From: Gemmatimonadota bacterium
GTDB taxonomy: Bacteria; Gemmatimonadota; Gemmatimonadetes; Longimicrobiales; Gaopeijiaceae
NCBI GenBank assembly: GCA_040882465.1
Contig: JBBEBG010000009.1
Coordinates: 85,664 to 149,663 of the forward strand
Length of the DNA stretch: 64,000 bases
Direction: 5' to 3'
The notes under the pieces: model-generated
Databases searched by the model: none
What the model was told of the DNA's origin: nothing
Seen by the model: only the letters and a program-made list of their open reading frames with translations
Translations under genes and position numbers: made by a program
Part shown: piece after piece, positions 43,244 to 52,612 of the stretch
How positions within the stretch are numbered: the first letter of the stretch is position 1
How the letters are laid out: the number at the start of each line of letters is the position of its first letter

Positions 43244-44920
43244 ATGCTTGATCTCCCCTTCGCCTCTCTCCTTCGTGTCGCCGTTCTCGCGGCGGTCATC
43301 TTCCCGGCACTCCCCGCCGCCGCGGCAGCCCAGCAGGAGCCGCCGCTCACCCGCGCCGACACCCTCCGGGGGACCATCACACCGGAACGCGCCTGGTGGG
43401 ACGTCGCCTATTACGACTTGGCGGTCCACGTGAACCCCGCCAGCTCCTCCATCGCGGGCAGCAACGTGATCGAGTATCGGGTGGTCACCGAAGGCCCGGA
43501 CCGCGACATGCAGCTCGATCTGGCCGCGACGATGACCGTGGACAGTATCCTCGCGAACGGGTCCCCTGCAGAGTGGCGGCGCGACGGAAACGTCCTCTAC
43601 CTGCGCGCCCCGGGCGGCGCCGCGGGAAGCGTACACCGGGTGGCGGTGCATTACGGCGGGAAGCCACTCGTTGCCGCGAACGCCCCCTGGGACGGGGGAT
43701 TCGTCTGGGCGAGGGACCCGAGGGGGGCCCCCTGGGTGGGAACGGCCGTGCAGGGGACCGGTGCCAGCGTCTGGTGGCCGACCAAGGACCATCAGTCGGA
43801 CGAGCCAGACAGCATGCGGATCCGGGTGACCGTTCCCGATCCGATGATCGCCGTCACGAACGGACGTCCCGGGCCCGTCGTCGCAAATCCGGGCGGGACC
43901 TCCACTTACACCTGGACGGTCTCGAACCCGATCAGCACCTACTCGATCTCGATCAGCGCCGGCGACTACGTCCGCTTTGGCGAGACCTTCGACGGCGAGG
44001 CCGGTCCCCTCAGCCTGGACTATTGGGTGCTCGAGCCGCACCTGGCGGACGCCCGTCGGCACTTCGCGCAGGTCCCCGAGGTGCTCACCTGCTTCGAGAC
44101 CTGGTTCGGCCCGTACCCGTTTTACGAGGACAGTTTCAAGCTGGTGGAGTCCCCGTACCTCGGGATGGAGCACCAGAGCGCGATCGCGTACGGGAATCGC
44201 TTCGTGAACGGATATCTGGGCCAGGACCTCTCGGGGACCGGACTCGGGCTCTCCTGGGACTACATCATCGTGCATGAGGCCGCGCACGAGTGGTGGGGAA
44301 ACAACGTCACGACCGACGACATCGCCGACATGTGGGTCCATGAAGGCTTCGGCAACTACGCCGAAGGGATCTTCGTGGAGTGCCGTCAGGGGGAGGAGGC
44401 CGGCGCCCGGTACATCCGCGGCCTGCGCGCGGGGATCGCGAACGACGGACCAGTCATCGGTCCCTACGGGGTGAACCGCGAGGGATCCGGTGACATGTAC
44501 CCGAAGGGCGCGAACCTCCTTCACACGATCCGGCAGGTGGTGGACGATACCGACCTCTGGCGCTCGATCCTGCGGGGTCTGAACGAGACGTTCCGGCACG
44601 AGACGGTGACGTCGGCGGAGGTGGAAGCCTACGTCAGCGATCGCGCGGGACGGGACTTCGGTCCCGTCTTCGACCAGTACCTGCGGCGCGCGTCCCTCCC
44701 GATCCTCGAGCTCGCCGTGCGCGACGGCACGCTCAGTTACCGGTGGCGGGCGGAGGTGGAGGGATTCGACCTTCCGGTGCGCGTCACTCTCGCCCCCGAC
44801 CGATTCGCCTGGATCTATCCCGAGACCGGCGAATGGAAGACCGAGCCGGTCGAGCTGCCATCGTCGGTCCAGGTGCAGGTGGACGAGGACCTCTACATTC
44901 TCGTGGACCGCGTGCCCTGA
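43244..44920 (+). CDS. M1-family aminopeptidase, exported
   Basis: 558 residues from the ATG at 43244, which opens a signal peptide (LRVAVLAAVIFPALPAAAAAQ). The gluzincin motif is complete: HEAAH (344-348) with the third ligand Glu367 in WVHEGFGNY (HEXXH-18-E). LGMEHQSAIAYG replaces the usual GAMEN, as in some bacterial M1 members. The N-terminal beta domain starts WWDVAYYDLAVHVNP. It removes N-terminal residues from peptides in the periplasm or outside. Its stop overlaps the start of the DUF5916 gene (TGATG). Confidence 0.92.
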   Translation: MLDLPFASLLRVAVLAAVIFPALPAAAAAQQEPPLTRADTLRGTITPERAWWDVAYYDLAVHVNPASSSIAGSNVIEYRVVTEGPDRDMQLDLAATMTVDSILANGSPAEWRRDGNVLYLRAPGGAAGSVHRVAVHYGGKPLVAANAPWDGGFVWARDPRGAPWVGTAVQGTGASVWWPTKDHQSDEPDSMRIRVTVPDPMIAVTNGRPGPVVANPGGTSTYTWTVSNPISTYSISISAGDYVRFGETFDGEAGPLSLDYWVLEPHLADARRHFAQVPEVLTCFETWFGPYPFYEDSFKLVESPYLGMEHQSAIAYGNRFVNGYLGQDLSGTGLGLSWDYIIVHEAAHEWWGNNVTTDDIADMWVHEGFGNYAEGIFVECRQGEEAGARYIRGLRAGIANDGPVIGPYGVNREGSGDMYPKGANLLHTIRQVVDDTDLWRSILRGLNETFRHETVTSAEVEAYVSDRAGRDFGPVFDQYLRRASLPILELAVRDGTLSYRWRAEVEGFDLPVRVTLAPDRFAWIYPETGEWKTEPVELPSSVQVQVDEDLYILVDRVP

Positions 44921-47613
44921 TGGTCCGCGACATTGGAGCCTCGACGAGTCGAGAGTCGATGACGGAGGCAGGGCGCCCGTGGGGACCTGTCCTCTTCGCG
45001 CTCCTCGCCGCTTGCATGGCGTCGCCCGTCCTCGCCCAGGCCGCGCCCGACGAGGCGGCAGCGCCACGGCGGATCGCCACCGCCGTACGGGTGGAATCCG
45101 GCGCCATCGAGGTGGACGGCGTCCTCGACGAGGCGGCGTGGAGTGCGGCCCTCCCGCTCTCCGACCTCGTCCAGAAGGAGCCGACGGAAGGCGCCGCGCC
45201 TTCGGAGCGGACCGAGGTGCGCTTCGCGTACGACGGCGAGGCCCTTTACGTGGGCGCGCGGATGGAGGCGGAAGGGGGCACGGCCTCGATCCAGGCGCCG
45301 ATGGGCCGCCGCGACCAGGTGGCGCTCGCCGAATACATCCTCGTCTCGCTCGACACCTATCTGGACCGGCGGACCGCCCACAGCTTCGGGGTCTCCGCCG
45401 CCGGCGTCCGCATCGATCACTTCCACCGTTCCGACAATGAAGGCGACGTGGACCGCGGCTTCGATCCCATCTGGGAGGCGCGGGTGACGGTGGACGAAGA
45501 CGGCTGGAGCGCCGAGATGTGGATCCCCTTCTCGCAGCTCCGCTTCGACGATCGGGACGATCAGGTGTGGGGGCTGAACGTCCACCGCTGGATTCCGTCG
45601 AAGAACGAGGACAACTACTGGATCCTCGTTCCGAGGACCGAGCAGGGGTGGGCATCGCGCTTCGGCGACCTCCAGGGGATCGCGGACATTCCGAGCTCCT
45701 ACCGGGTGGAGCTCCTCCCCTACCTGGCAGGGGGCTCGACCATCCACGGCGACCGCGACCCGGACGACCCCTTCGACGACGGCCGGAATCTCGAGGCGCG
45801 CATGGGGCTCGACTTGAAGATGGGGCTCGGGCCGAACCTCACCCTGGACGCGACCGTGCGTCCGGACTTCGGTCAGGTGGAGGTGGATCCCGCCGTCGTG
45901 AACCTGAGCGTGAACGAGACGTTCAATCAGGAGCGGCGGCCCTTCTTCACCGAAGGAAGCCAGCTCCTGAGCGGAAGCATCAACAACTACTTCTATTCCC
46001 GGCGCATCGGCGCTCCTCCCGCGGGCGGGCGAGCCTCCGGCGACTACGTGGACTACCCCGGCGAAACGCCGATCCTCGGGGCCGCCAAGGTGACCGGACG
46101 GCTTCCCTCCGGGACCTCCATCGGCGTTCTCGCGGCGGTGACGGGCGAGGAGCACGCCCGTATCTACGACGCCGGCGAGGAGCTGTTCGAAGGAGTTCGC
46201 GTGCAGCCGCTCGCCACCTGGGGGGTCGCACGGGTCCAGCAGGAGTTCGGGACCGCGGGCTCCACCGCGAGCCTCTTCGTCGCGGGGGTGCAGCGCGAGT
46301 TCGGCGAGGACGATCCTCTCGCCGCATACGAGCCCCGACGGGCCCTCACGGTGGCCACGGAGTCGCTCTGGCGGCTGGCGGGCGGGACATACGAGCTCGG
46401 CGTGAGTGGCGGGGTGAGCCATGTGAACGGCGACCCCGACGCCATTCTTCGCGTGCAACGCGCGGCTCCCCGCTACTACCAGCGTCCCGACGCGACTCAC
46501 GTGAACCTCGACCCGGAACGCACCTCCCTCTCCGGTTACAAGGCCACGGTTTCCCTGGACAAGGTGGCCGGGACCCACTGGCTTTGGGCGATCTTCTTGG
46601 ACGCCGAATCTCCGGGAGTCGAGTTCAACGACGTCGGACGCCTCTCCGGAGCGGACGGCCTCCAGGCCCGTCAGAGCCTCACCTACCGCGAGACGCAGCC
46701 GGGCGAGCTTTTCCGGAACTACCGCATCCAGTTCACCCACCTGACGGAGTGGAACTACGCAGGAGACGCGCGGTGGATCCAACTCTCCAGCAGCGGAAAC
46801 GTCACCTTCGACAACTTCTGGTCGGCAAGCGCCTCGTTGAACCTGGACCTCCCCGCGCAGGAGTGGCAGCTGACGCGTGGCGGGCCATCCATGGAGACTC
46901 CTCGAGAGTGGCGTGCTTCGCTCCGGCTCCAGAACAGCGGATCGGCGGAGACGCGGTGGAGCATTTCGACCGGCTTCGGAGGAGACGAGTTCGGGGGGTG
47001 GAGCGCCAGCGCGGACGGGCAGCTCTCCCTCCTCCCGGGCGACCGGTGGCAGGTGACCGTGAGCCCCTCCTTCTCACGTCAGGTGACCTCGCGGCAGTAC
47101 TTCACGGCCCTCGACGGCGGGCCGGAGATCACCTACGGGGAACGCTACATCTTCGCCTTCATCGACCGGACGACGCTGTCCATGCAGACGCGCGTCAACT
47201 TCACGCTGAAGCCCGATGTGAACCTCGACATCTACGCGCAGCCCTTCGCCTCGAGCGGGCGATACCGCGACTTCGGCGAGCTCCTCGCGCCCCGCAGCCG
47301 TTACCTGCGCACCTATGGCGAAGCGGAAGGGACCACGATCGAACGGACGGAGAGCGGCAGCTGGGCGGTCACCGACGGCGCCGACTCGTTCGTCCTCTCC
47401 AATCGGGACTTTAACCTCCGCTCCTTCCGGAGCACCGCGGTTCTGCGCTGGGAGTGGCGCCCGGGGAGCACCCTCTACCTCGTCTGGCAACAGGACAGGT
47501 CCCGCCGACTGACCAGCGACGTGCGCGCCGGCGTGGGCGACGTCTTCGGGTCGCTCGGGGAATCGGGGGACAACTTCTTCGCGGTCAAGGTGAGCTACTG
47601 GCTGGGACTCTGA
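44920..47613 (+). CDS. DUF5916 outer-membrane beta-barrel-type protein with N-terminal CBM9-like domain
   Basis: 897 residues. ATG at 44920 overlaps the M1 stop; the ATG at 44959 gives a cleaner signal peptide (GPVLFALLAACMASPVLAQ) and may be the true start. The CBM9-like domain runs from VDGVLDEAAWSAALPLSDL through WEARVTVDEDGWSAEMWIPF. The DUF5916 part has DATVRPDFGQVEVDPAVVN and NQERRPFFTEGS, then a long beta-rich region with aromatic strand ends that finishes VKVSYWLGL, an outer-membrane-type C-terminus. Likely an outer-membrane pore or binding protein; ligand unknown. Coupled to the M1 gene. Confidence 0.88.
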   Translation: MVRDIGASTSRESMTEAGRPWGPVLFALLAACMASPVLAQAAPDEAAAPRRIATAVRVESGAIEVDGVLDEAAWSAALPLSDLVQKEPTEGAAPSERTEVRFAYDGEALYVGARMEAEGGTASIQAPMGRRDQVALAEYILVSLDTYLDRRTAHSFGVSAAGVRIDHFHRSDNEGDVDRGFDPIWEARVTVDEDGWSAEMWIPFSQLRFDDRDDQVWGLNVHRWIPSKNEDNYWILVPRTEQGWASRFGDLQGIADIPSSYRVELLPYLAGGSTIHGDRDPDDPFDDGRNLEARMGLDLKMGLGPNLTLDATVRPDFGQVEVDPAVVNLSVNETFNQERRPFFTEGSQLLSGSINNYFYSRRIGAPPAGGRASGDYVDYPGETPILGAAKVTGRLPSGTSIGVLAAVTGEEHARIYDAGEELFEGVRVQPLATWGVARVQQEFGTAGSTASLFVAGVQREFGEDDPLAAYEPRRALTVATESLWRLAGGTYELGVSGGVSHVNGDPDAILRVQRAAPRYYQRPDATHVNLDPERTSLSGYKATVSLDKVAGTHWLWAIFLDAESPGVEFNDVGRLSGADGLQARQSLTYRETQPGELFRNYRIQFTHLTEWNYAGDARWIQLSSSGNVTFDNFWSASASLNLDLPAQEWQLTRGGPSMETPREWRASLRLQNSGSAETRWSISTGFGGDEFGGWSASADGQLSLLPGDRWQVTVSPSFSRQVTSRQYFTALDGGPEITYGERYIFAFIDRTTLSMQTRVNFTLKPDVNLDIYAQPFASSGRYRDFGELLAPRSRYLRTYGEAEGTTIERTESGSWAVTDGADSFVLSNRDFNLRSFRSTAVLRWEWRPGSTLYLVWQQDRSRRLTSDVRAGVGDVFGSLGESGDNFFAVKVSYWLGL

Positions 47614-47656
47614 CGTCGAGGTGGCGGAGGTTATTCGCATTCTTCGCGGCCACGCA

Positions 47657-47845
47657 AACCTCTACCGGACGGAGCCGCTGCAGCGCATTGGGCAGGAGGA
47701 GCTGGACGGGATCCTCCTGCGCACCGGGGCGCCGGGACGGACCACGCGGACGATTGAATGCGTGGTCCGCGGCTCGGGACCGACGACGATCGAGTATTCG
47801 GCGCTCAACGGGGGAACTGTGAGTGCGACGGTGGTTCTTCCGTAG
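47657..47845 (+). pseudogene. Truncated copy of the 3' end of the M14 carboxypeptidase gene
   Basis: These 189 bases align without gaps to 42017-42205, the end of the M14 gene, including the stop codon. My hand count gives 26 mismatches (about 86% identity). The encoded end reads NLYRTEPLQRIGQEELDGIL and closes with GGTVSATVVLP. No upstream part of the M14 gene is present, so this is a gene remnant. A frame from 47621 crosses it, but no start signal or domain supports a product. Confidence 0.88.
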
Positions 47846-47951
47846 GGAGGGCGCGTCGGCGCGGATCCCTGTCGGGGAAAGCGTGAAGAGCGCGAGCGAT
47901 CGCTGCGTAGCCAGATTGAACGTATGCACCGCCCGCACCGGAGAATCGCCC

Positions 47952-48143
47952 ATGGACTCCCCGAAAATCTCTTGCCTCGAAGCGCCTAACCGGAGCCCCG
48001 TTTGCCCCCACTGCGAACGGGAGCTCCGCGAAATCTGGACGCGACAACTGACGTCGGCGTTCGGGCGGCGCTACGTTTACTTCTGCAGTCACTGCGCGAA
48101 GGTGCTCGGTGTCAGTCATCGCAAGGGATTCTGGATGGGGTAG
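47952..48143 (+). CDS. Small zinc-ribbon protein
   Basis: 63 residues from the ATG at 47952. Two Cys pairs (VCPHCEREL and YFCSHCAKVL) make a rubredoxin-like zinc ribbon. No family can be named. The start region has only a weak ribosome-binding site. Conserved codon pattern and the paired cysteines make it a probable real gene. Confidence 0.6.
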   Translation: MDSPKISCLEAPNRSPVCPHCERELREIWTRQLTSAFGRRYVYFCSHCAKVLGVSHRKGFWMG

Positions 48144-48209
48144 CGGCCCGCGGCCTGTTCAGACATCGGGCCGCCCGCGAGGCGTTTCAGCTGAAACGTC
48201 GGTCCCTCG

Positions 48210-48992
48210 ATGCGACCTGTGATCCCCCCCGACCGTGTGGCCGGGCTCGAACGGGCCGCGCTTCGGGCTTGGCCGGCGAGCGAGTCCGAGTCCGTGTGCG
48301 GATGGGAAGTGCGCTTTTCGGACGGATTCACGAAACGCGCGAACTCGGTCCAGCCCATCGGGGCCGCGCAATGCGGTCTGAAGGAAGCGGTGTCCGGCTG
48401 CGAGGAGTGGTATGCCCGCCGGGGCCGCCCGTGCATCTTTCGCCTGACCCCCCTCACTAATCCGGAGGTCGAGCCTTACCTGACGGAGGTCGGGTACCGG
48501 CTCCTCGAGCCCACCTCGGTGATGCATCTCGCTCTCCGTGAGGTCCCCGAGGACCCGATGCTTCGCGAGCCCGATCTAGAGGAGTGGCTCTCGCACTTCG
48601 CGCGCATGAGCGGCATGACGGATGACCCGCCTCGCGCGCTGGGCGAAATCATCCAGCGAATCGAACCGCCCCGATTGCTCGCCGCACTCCATGCAAAGGA
48701 GGTGAGGCATCCGGTGGCTTGCGGGATGGCCGTGCTCGAGAACGATCGAGTCGGACTGTTCGATCTCGTCACGAGTCCGGAACACCGGCGCCGTGGGTTC
48801 GGCACGGAGCTGGTGCGGGCATTGCTCGGTTGGGGATTTGCGCACGGGGCGAGAGAGGCCTACCTCCAAGTCGTTCGAGCGAATGTGGCCGCGTGGAGCA
48901 TGTACGAACGGCTCGGGTTCGCCTTCGCGTATGACTACCGGTATCTGATTCGTGAGCTGGGTGCGGTGCCCACGTTCCCTGAGCCCGCCTGA
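48210..48992 (+). CDS. GNAT-family N-acetyltransferase
   Basis: 260 residues. The acetyl-CoA-binding motif A is visible as LFDLVTSPEHRRRGFGTELV, and motif B-like AYLQVVRANVAAWSMYERLG follows. The N-terminal ~110 residues (WEVRFSDGFTKRANSVQPIG) match the lead-in common to a subgroup of GNATs with two domains. Substrate unknown; small molecules or protein N-termini are possible. ATG at 48210, 66 bases after the zinc-ribbon gene. Confidence 0.88.
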   Translation: MRPVIPPDRVAGLERAALRAWPASESESVCGWEVRFSDGFTKRANSVQPIGAAQCGLKEAVSGCEEWYARRGRPCIFRLTPLTNPEVEPYLTEVGYRLLEPTSVMHLALREVPEDPMLREPDLEEWLSHFARMSGMTDDPPRALGEIIQRIEPPRLLAALHAKEVRHPVACGMAVLENDRVGLFDLVTSPEHRRRGFGTELVRALLGWGFAHGAREAYLQVVRANVAAWSMYERLGFAFAYDYRYLIRELGAVPTFPEPA

Positions 48993-49082
48993 CTCCGAAT
49001 AAACCATTCTCCTCCCCATCTCGTCATAGGAAGTAGCCACCCATGAACTGAGAACCCGTGACGGAAATCGGAGGGAGAGCGA

Positions 49083-49930
49083 ATGAGAGCGCTCGCGTCT
49101 TCAGTCTTGCTCCTCATGACCCTCGGTCCCTTCCCCCTCTCCGCACTTCAGAGTCCCGCCCCAGTCATCCCTCCGACCGTCACGGTTTCGGCTTCCCGCA
49201 CCGACGCTCCGCCTTCGATCGATGGTCTCGCGAGCGACCCCATCTGGTCCGTCGCGACGCGGATCGGCGGCTTCACGCAGGTTGAGCCGGACGAGGGAGC
49301 GGCTCCTTCGCACCCCACTGAGTTTCAGGTAGCCTACGACGCGGACAACCTCTATGTGCTCGTGCGCGCCTTCGACCCCGACCCGGACAGCATCCTCCGG
49401 GCCCTCAGCCGGCGGGACGTGCGCGGGCCGTCGGATCAGATCCTCGTGGCGGTGGATTCGTACCACGACCGCCGCACGGGTTACGAGTTCGCGGTGAACC
49501 CGGATGGGGTGAAACGAGACAACACCATTTGCAACGACGGGAATCGCGACTCGTCCTGGGACGGGGTCTAGGAGGTCCAAACCTCGATCCACGAAGAGGG
49601 ATGGACCGCCGAGTTTCGCATTCCGCTCTCTCAGCTTCGTTATCCAGACGCGCCCTCCCACACCTTCGGACTCGGCGTCTTTCGAGAAATCGAGCGCTAC
49701 AAGGAACGGGTGAGCTGGCCCGCCCTCAGCCGGAACCGGCCGGGTTTCGCATCTCAGCTCGGGACTCTCGGGGAGCTCCAGGGGCTCAACAGCTCGCGCA
49801 CGCTGGAAGTGACCCCCTATCTCGTCGCGAGGAGCGAAACGGAGGCGTTGGGGGCCAGTGACTTCGGACGGGCGCAAGCCTTCGACGTCGGAGCCGACCT
49901 GAAGGCGAGGATCAACGCCCCACTGTTCGA
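49083..49930 (+). pseudogene. Decayed DUF5916/CBM9-like gene with in-frame TAG and lost 3' half
   Basis: It begins like the intact DUF5916 protein at 44920: signal peptide, then PPSIDGLASDPIWSVATRI, VEPDEGAAPSHPTEFQVAYD and SRRDVRGPSDQILVAVDSYH. At 49569-49571 the conserved Trp after SSWDGV is replaced by TAG; the same frame continues EVQTSIHEEGWTAEFRIPLS and TFGLGVFREIERYK, showing a single-base nonsense change. Similarity to DUF5916 stops near 49930, where the barrel should begin. The gene is broken twice and is not expected to make a functional product. Confidence 0.85.
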
Positions 49931-49936
49931 AAGTGA

Positions 49937-50107
49937 ACACCCGTGTCCGAGACCGGTCATCTCCAGGACGCACCGTACGTCGAGAAGTCCGGGCAGCGAT
50001 GGGGGTTTTCCCCGAGGGGTGAGGTCCACCGTTCGTGGCACGCTTCTTACACCGAGATTGATTTCGGAGGATACGCGCGGTTCGCGGTCCCTGGCCTCTC
50101 CTCGTAG
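49937..50107 (+). pseudogene. Possible 3' remnant of another gene, joined after the DUF5916 remnant
   Basis: A different frame opens at 49937 and runs to a TAG at 50105-50107, encoding APYVEKSGQRWGFSPRGEVH, then SWHASYTEIDFGGYARFAVP. The composition looks like a real protein C-terminus, but I cannot name the family and there is no start. The stop lies inside the ribosome-binding site of the next gene, as for a coupled upstream gene. Confidence 0.35.
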
Positions 50108-50116
50108 GAGATTTGC

Positions 50117-52576
50117 GTGGCCCAATCCCCAAAGCCATCCCCCTCCACGGCCTTCGTCAGACGGGCGCTCTCGGGCGTCTCGATGGACCTTCGCCAGGCC
50201 CTCCGGATCCTTGTGCGAAGACCGGGATTCACCGCCGTGGCCGTCGCCACGCTTGGACTCGGCGTCGGCGTTTGTACGGCCGTCTTCAGCGTGCTCGACG
50301 GGGTGGTCTTCCGGCCGCTTCCGTACGAGGGGTCCGATCGGATCGTGCGGGTGTGGGAGACGTATCCGGAGTGGAGAGGCCGACCGATTCTCCAGGACAG
50401 CTGGGACCGGATCGCGCTCGCATGGACGGACTACGATGCCTGGCGAACTGGACAACGCACCTTCGAAACGGTGGCGGCCTACGATGCGGTAGAGATGGTC
50501 ACCCTCGGAAGTGGTTCCCCCGAACGCCTCTCCGTGGGGCTCGCCTCCGTCTCTTTGTTTCCCCTCCTGGGAACGCGCCCGTCCGAGGGACGGTTGTTCC
50601 TGTCCGGGGAGGATGGTCCGGGCGCACCACAGGTGGCCATCGTCTCGAGCGGACTGACCGCGCGGTTGTGGGGTGCGTCAAACGAGGCGATCGGGCGGAC
50701 GATCGGACTGGACGGAATTCCCTTCGTCGTGGTCGGAGTCCTGCCGCCGGAGATGCGCTTCGCCGCCGCGGCGTCGGATCCCCCCGACCTCTGGATTCCT
50801 TTGGGCTCGACTTCGACTCCTCTGAGTGAAGAAAACCACTTCCTGTCGGGGGTGGGGAAACTGCGGGACCCCGTCGAACTGGAGATGGCGCTCCAAGAGA
50901 CCGAGGTCCTTCTTCGCCGGGGTCGCTCACCGGAGACGCTCGGTGCCCGGATCGTTCCCCTTTATGATGTCGTCGTCGGAGAAGCCCGGCCCCCGCTCCT
51001 CCTTCTCATGGGAGCGGCGGCGTTTTTGCTCCTCATGACATGCGCCAACGTCGCCGCACTTTTCGCCGGCGAATCCGGTTCCCGTGAACGAGAAGTCGCC
51101 ACGAGAACCGCGCTCGGGGGAAGACGAGGGCGAATCCTGCGCCAGCTCCTCGTCGAGACGCTCGTCCTCTGCTCGCTGGCGGTGGCGTGCGGCGTCGTCA
51201 TCGCGCAGGGGCTTACGACGGGGTTGGTACTGCTCGCCCCGCCCGAGTTGCCCCGACTGGATGAAGTCGTGGTAGACGGGCGCGTCCTCTTCTTCTCGGC
51301 CGGTGTAGGGGTGGCGATCGCCCTGGTGTTTGGGCTGTTGAGGTCGGCGGCTTTATCGCGAGTGCCCCCTCTGACGCTGCTCCAGCAAGGTGGGCGCCAT
51401 TCGGTTCGGGGTCGGGGCCGCTCCCATGCGACGCTCGTGGGAGTCCAGCTCGCGCTCGCCACGCTCCTTCTCACGGCCGCGACACTGTTGGGTCGGAGCC
51501 TCTTGCAGGTCGCGGCTCTGGAGCCCGGTTTTTCGACGGATCGGCTGCTCACGGCCCTGATCGAGATTCCGGAGAGCCGTTACCCCGAGTCGTTCGAGGT
51601 CACCCAGTTCTTCGGACGTCTGCAATCGCGGCTCGAATCCGAGGCCACGGTCTCCGCGGTCGGAGGGATCTCGACGGTGCCCTTCTCGGGGCGGATGGAA
51701 ACGACGTCTGTCCGTCCCGATGGCCTATCGCCCGATGAGCCGAGCCTGGAGGCCGAGCGGCGGGTGATCCTCCCCGGGACCCTCGAGGCGCTTGGGGTGC
51801 CCCTGGTCACCGGTCGCCTCGGTCCGGTGTCGTCCGATGTTCCGACGGTCGTCGTGAGCGAGGCCCTGGCCCGGCGGTTCTGGCCCGATGGATCCGCCCT
51901 CGACGGCGGCATCGCGCTCCGAGACCGGCGTTACTCGGTCGTGGGCGTCGTCGGAGACCTTCGGGATCGCGATCTCAGGGAGGTGTCTGAAGGGGCGTAC
52001 TACGTACCCATAGACCTCGCGCGCGACGGACCGCCACGGCGGATGCACTTGGTTGTCCGCACGGTAGGGAACGCGGCGGACGGGGAAGCCCTCCTCAGGG
52101 CCGCGGTGGCCGAGCTCGATCCGGAACTCCCCGTGAGCGAGGTGTCCACCATGGACGGGTTGATCGGCCGGTCGCTCGCCTCGGAGCGGTACCGCACGAT
52201 CATGATCAACGTTTTCTCGGCGGTGGCGCTCCTACTCGTCGCCGTGGGAATCTTCGGCGTGACACTGCGCTCGGCCGTGCACAGGCGCAGGGAGCTCGCG
52301 GTTCGGGCGGCGCTGGGCGCGACCCCGCGGGACCTCATGGTGCATTCGCTCGTGCCGACTCTCCCGGCGGCCGCGATGGGAATGGCCGTCGGCTTGGTTC
52401 TCGCCCTGGCCGGCGCGCCTCTTCTCACGCGGTTCCTCGACGGACTTCCTCCGCGGGACCTTCTCTCGTACCTCCTGAGCGCGACCCTCCTCCTTTCGGT
52501 GACCGTCGTCGCGGCGTGGCTCCCCTCCCGGAAGGCCGCGCGCTCGACGATCGTGGCGGCCCTCGCCGAGGAGTAA
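50117..52576 (+). CDS. ADOP-type FtsX/MacB-like ABC transporter permease
   Basis: 819 residues with two MacB/FtsX-type units. Each has a periplasmic domain and hydrophobic helices; motifs include FTAVAVATLGLGVGVCTAVF near the N-terminus, MTCANVAALFAGESGSRERE in the middle and ALGATPRDLMVHSLVPTLPA near the C-terminus. This is the layout of the Acidobacterial duplicated orphan permeases. No ATP-binding subunit lies nearby. GTG at 50117 is preceded by TAGGAG at six bases. It probably exports or extracts lipoproteins or peptides, but the substrate is unknown. Confidence 0.88.
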   Translation: MAQSPKPSPSTAFVRRALSGVSMDLRQALRILVRRPGFTAVAVATLGLGVGVCTAVFSVLDGVVFRPLPYEGSDRIVRVWETYPEWRGRPILQDSWDRIALAWTDYDAWRTGQRTFETVAAYDAVEMVTLGSGSPERLSVGLASVSLFPLLGTRPSEGRLFLSGEDGPGAPQVAIVSSGLTARLWGASNEAIGRTIGLDGIPFVVVGVLPPEMRFAAAASDPPDLWIPLGSTSTPLSEENHFLSGVGKLRDPVELEMALQETEVLLRRGRSPETLGARIVPLYDVVVGEARPPLLLLMGAAAFLLLMTCANVAALFAGESGSREREVATRTALGGRRGRILRQLLVETLVLCSLAVACGVVIAQGLTTGLVLLAPPELPRLDEVVVDGRVLFFSAGVGVAIALVFGLLRSAALSRVPPLTLLQQGGRHSVRGRGRSHATLVGVQLALATLLLTAATLLGRSLLQVAALEPGFSTDRLLTALIEIPESRYPESFEVTQFFGRLQSRLESEATVSAVGGISTVPFSGRMETTSVRPDGLSPDEPSLEAERRVILPGTLEALGVPLVTGRLGPVSSDVPTVVVSEALARRFWPDGSALDGGIALRDRRYSVVGVVGDLRDRDLREVSEGAYYVPIDLARDGPPRRMHLVVRTVGNAADGEALLRAAVAELDPELPVSEVSTMDGLIGRSLASERYRTIMINVFSAVALLLVAVGIFGVTLRSAVHRRRELAVRAALGATPRDLMVHSLVPTLPAAAMGMAVGLVLALAGAPLLTRFLDGLPPRDLLSYLLSATLLLSVTVVAAWLPSRKAARSTIVAALAEE

Positions 52577-52612
52577 GGGCCGGTACAAGCGTCTCCCCAG
52601 GCGTCCACCCCG

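Noticed and set aside
42767..45655. 962-codon frame ending with the antitoxin
   Set aside because: Upstream of the ATG at 43075 it is antisense to the M1 and DUF5916 genes and low in complexity. Only the last 102 codons are the antitoxin.
47621..47845. 74-codon frame as a separate gene
   Set aside because: All recognisable content is a copy of the M14 gene end, and the first dozen codons have no start signal.
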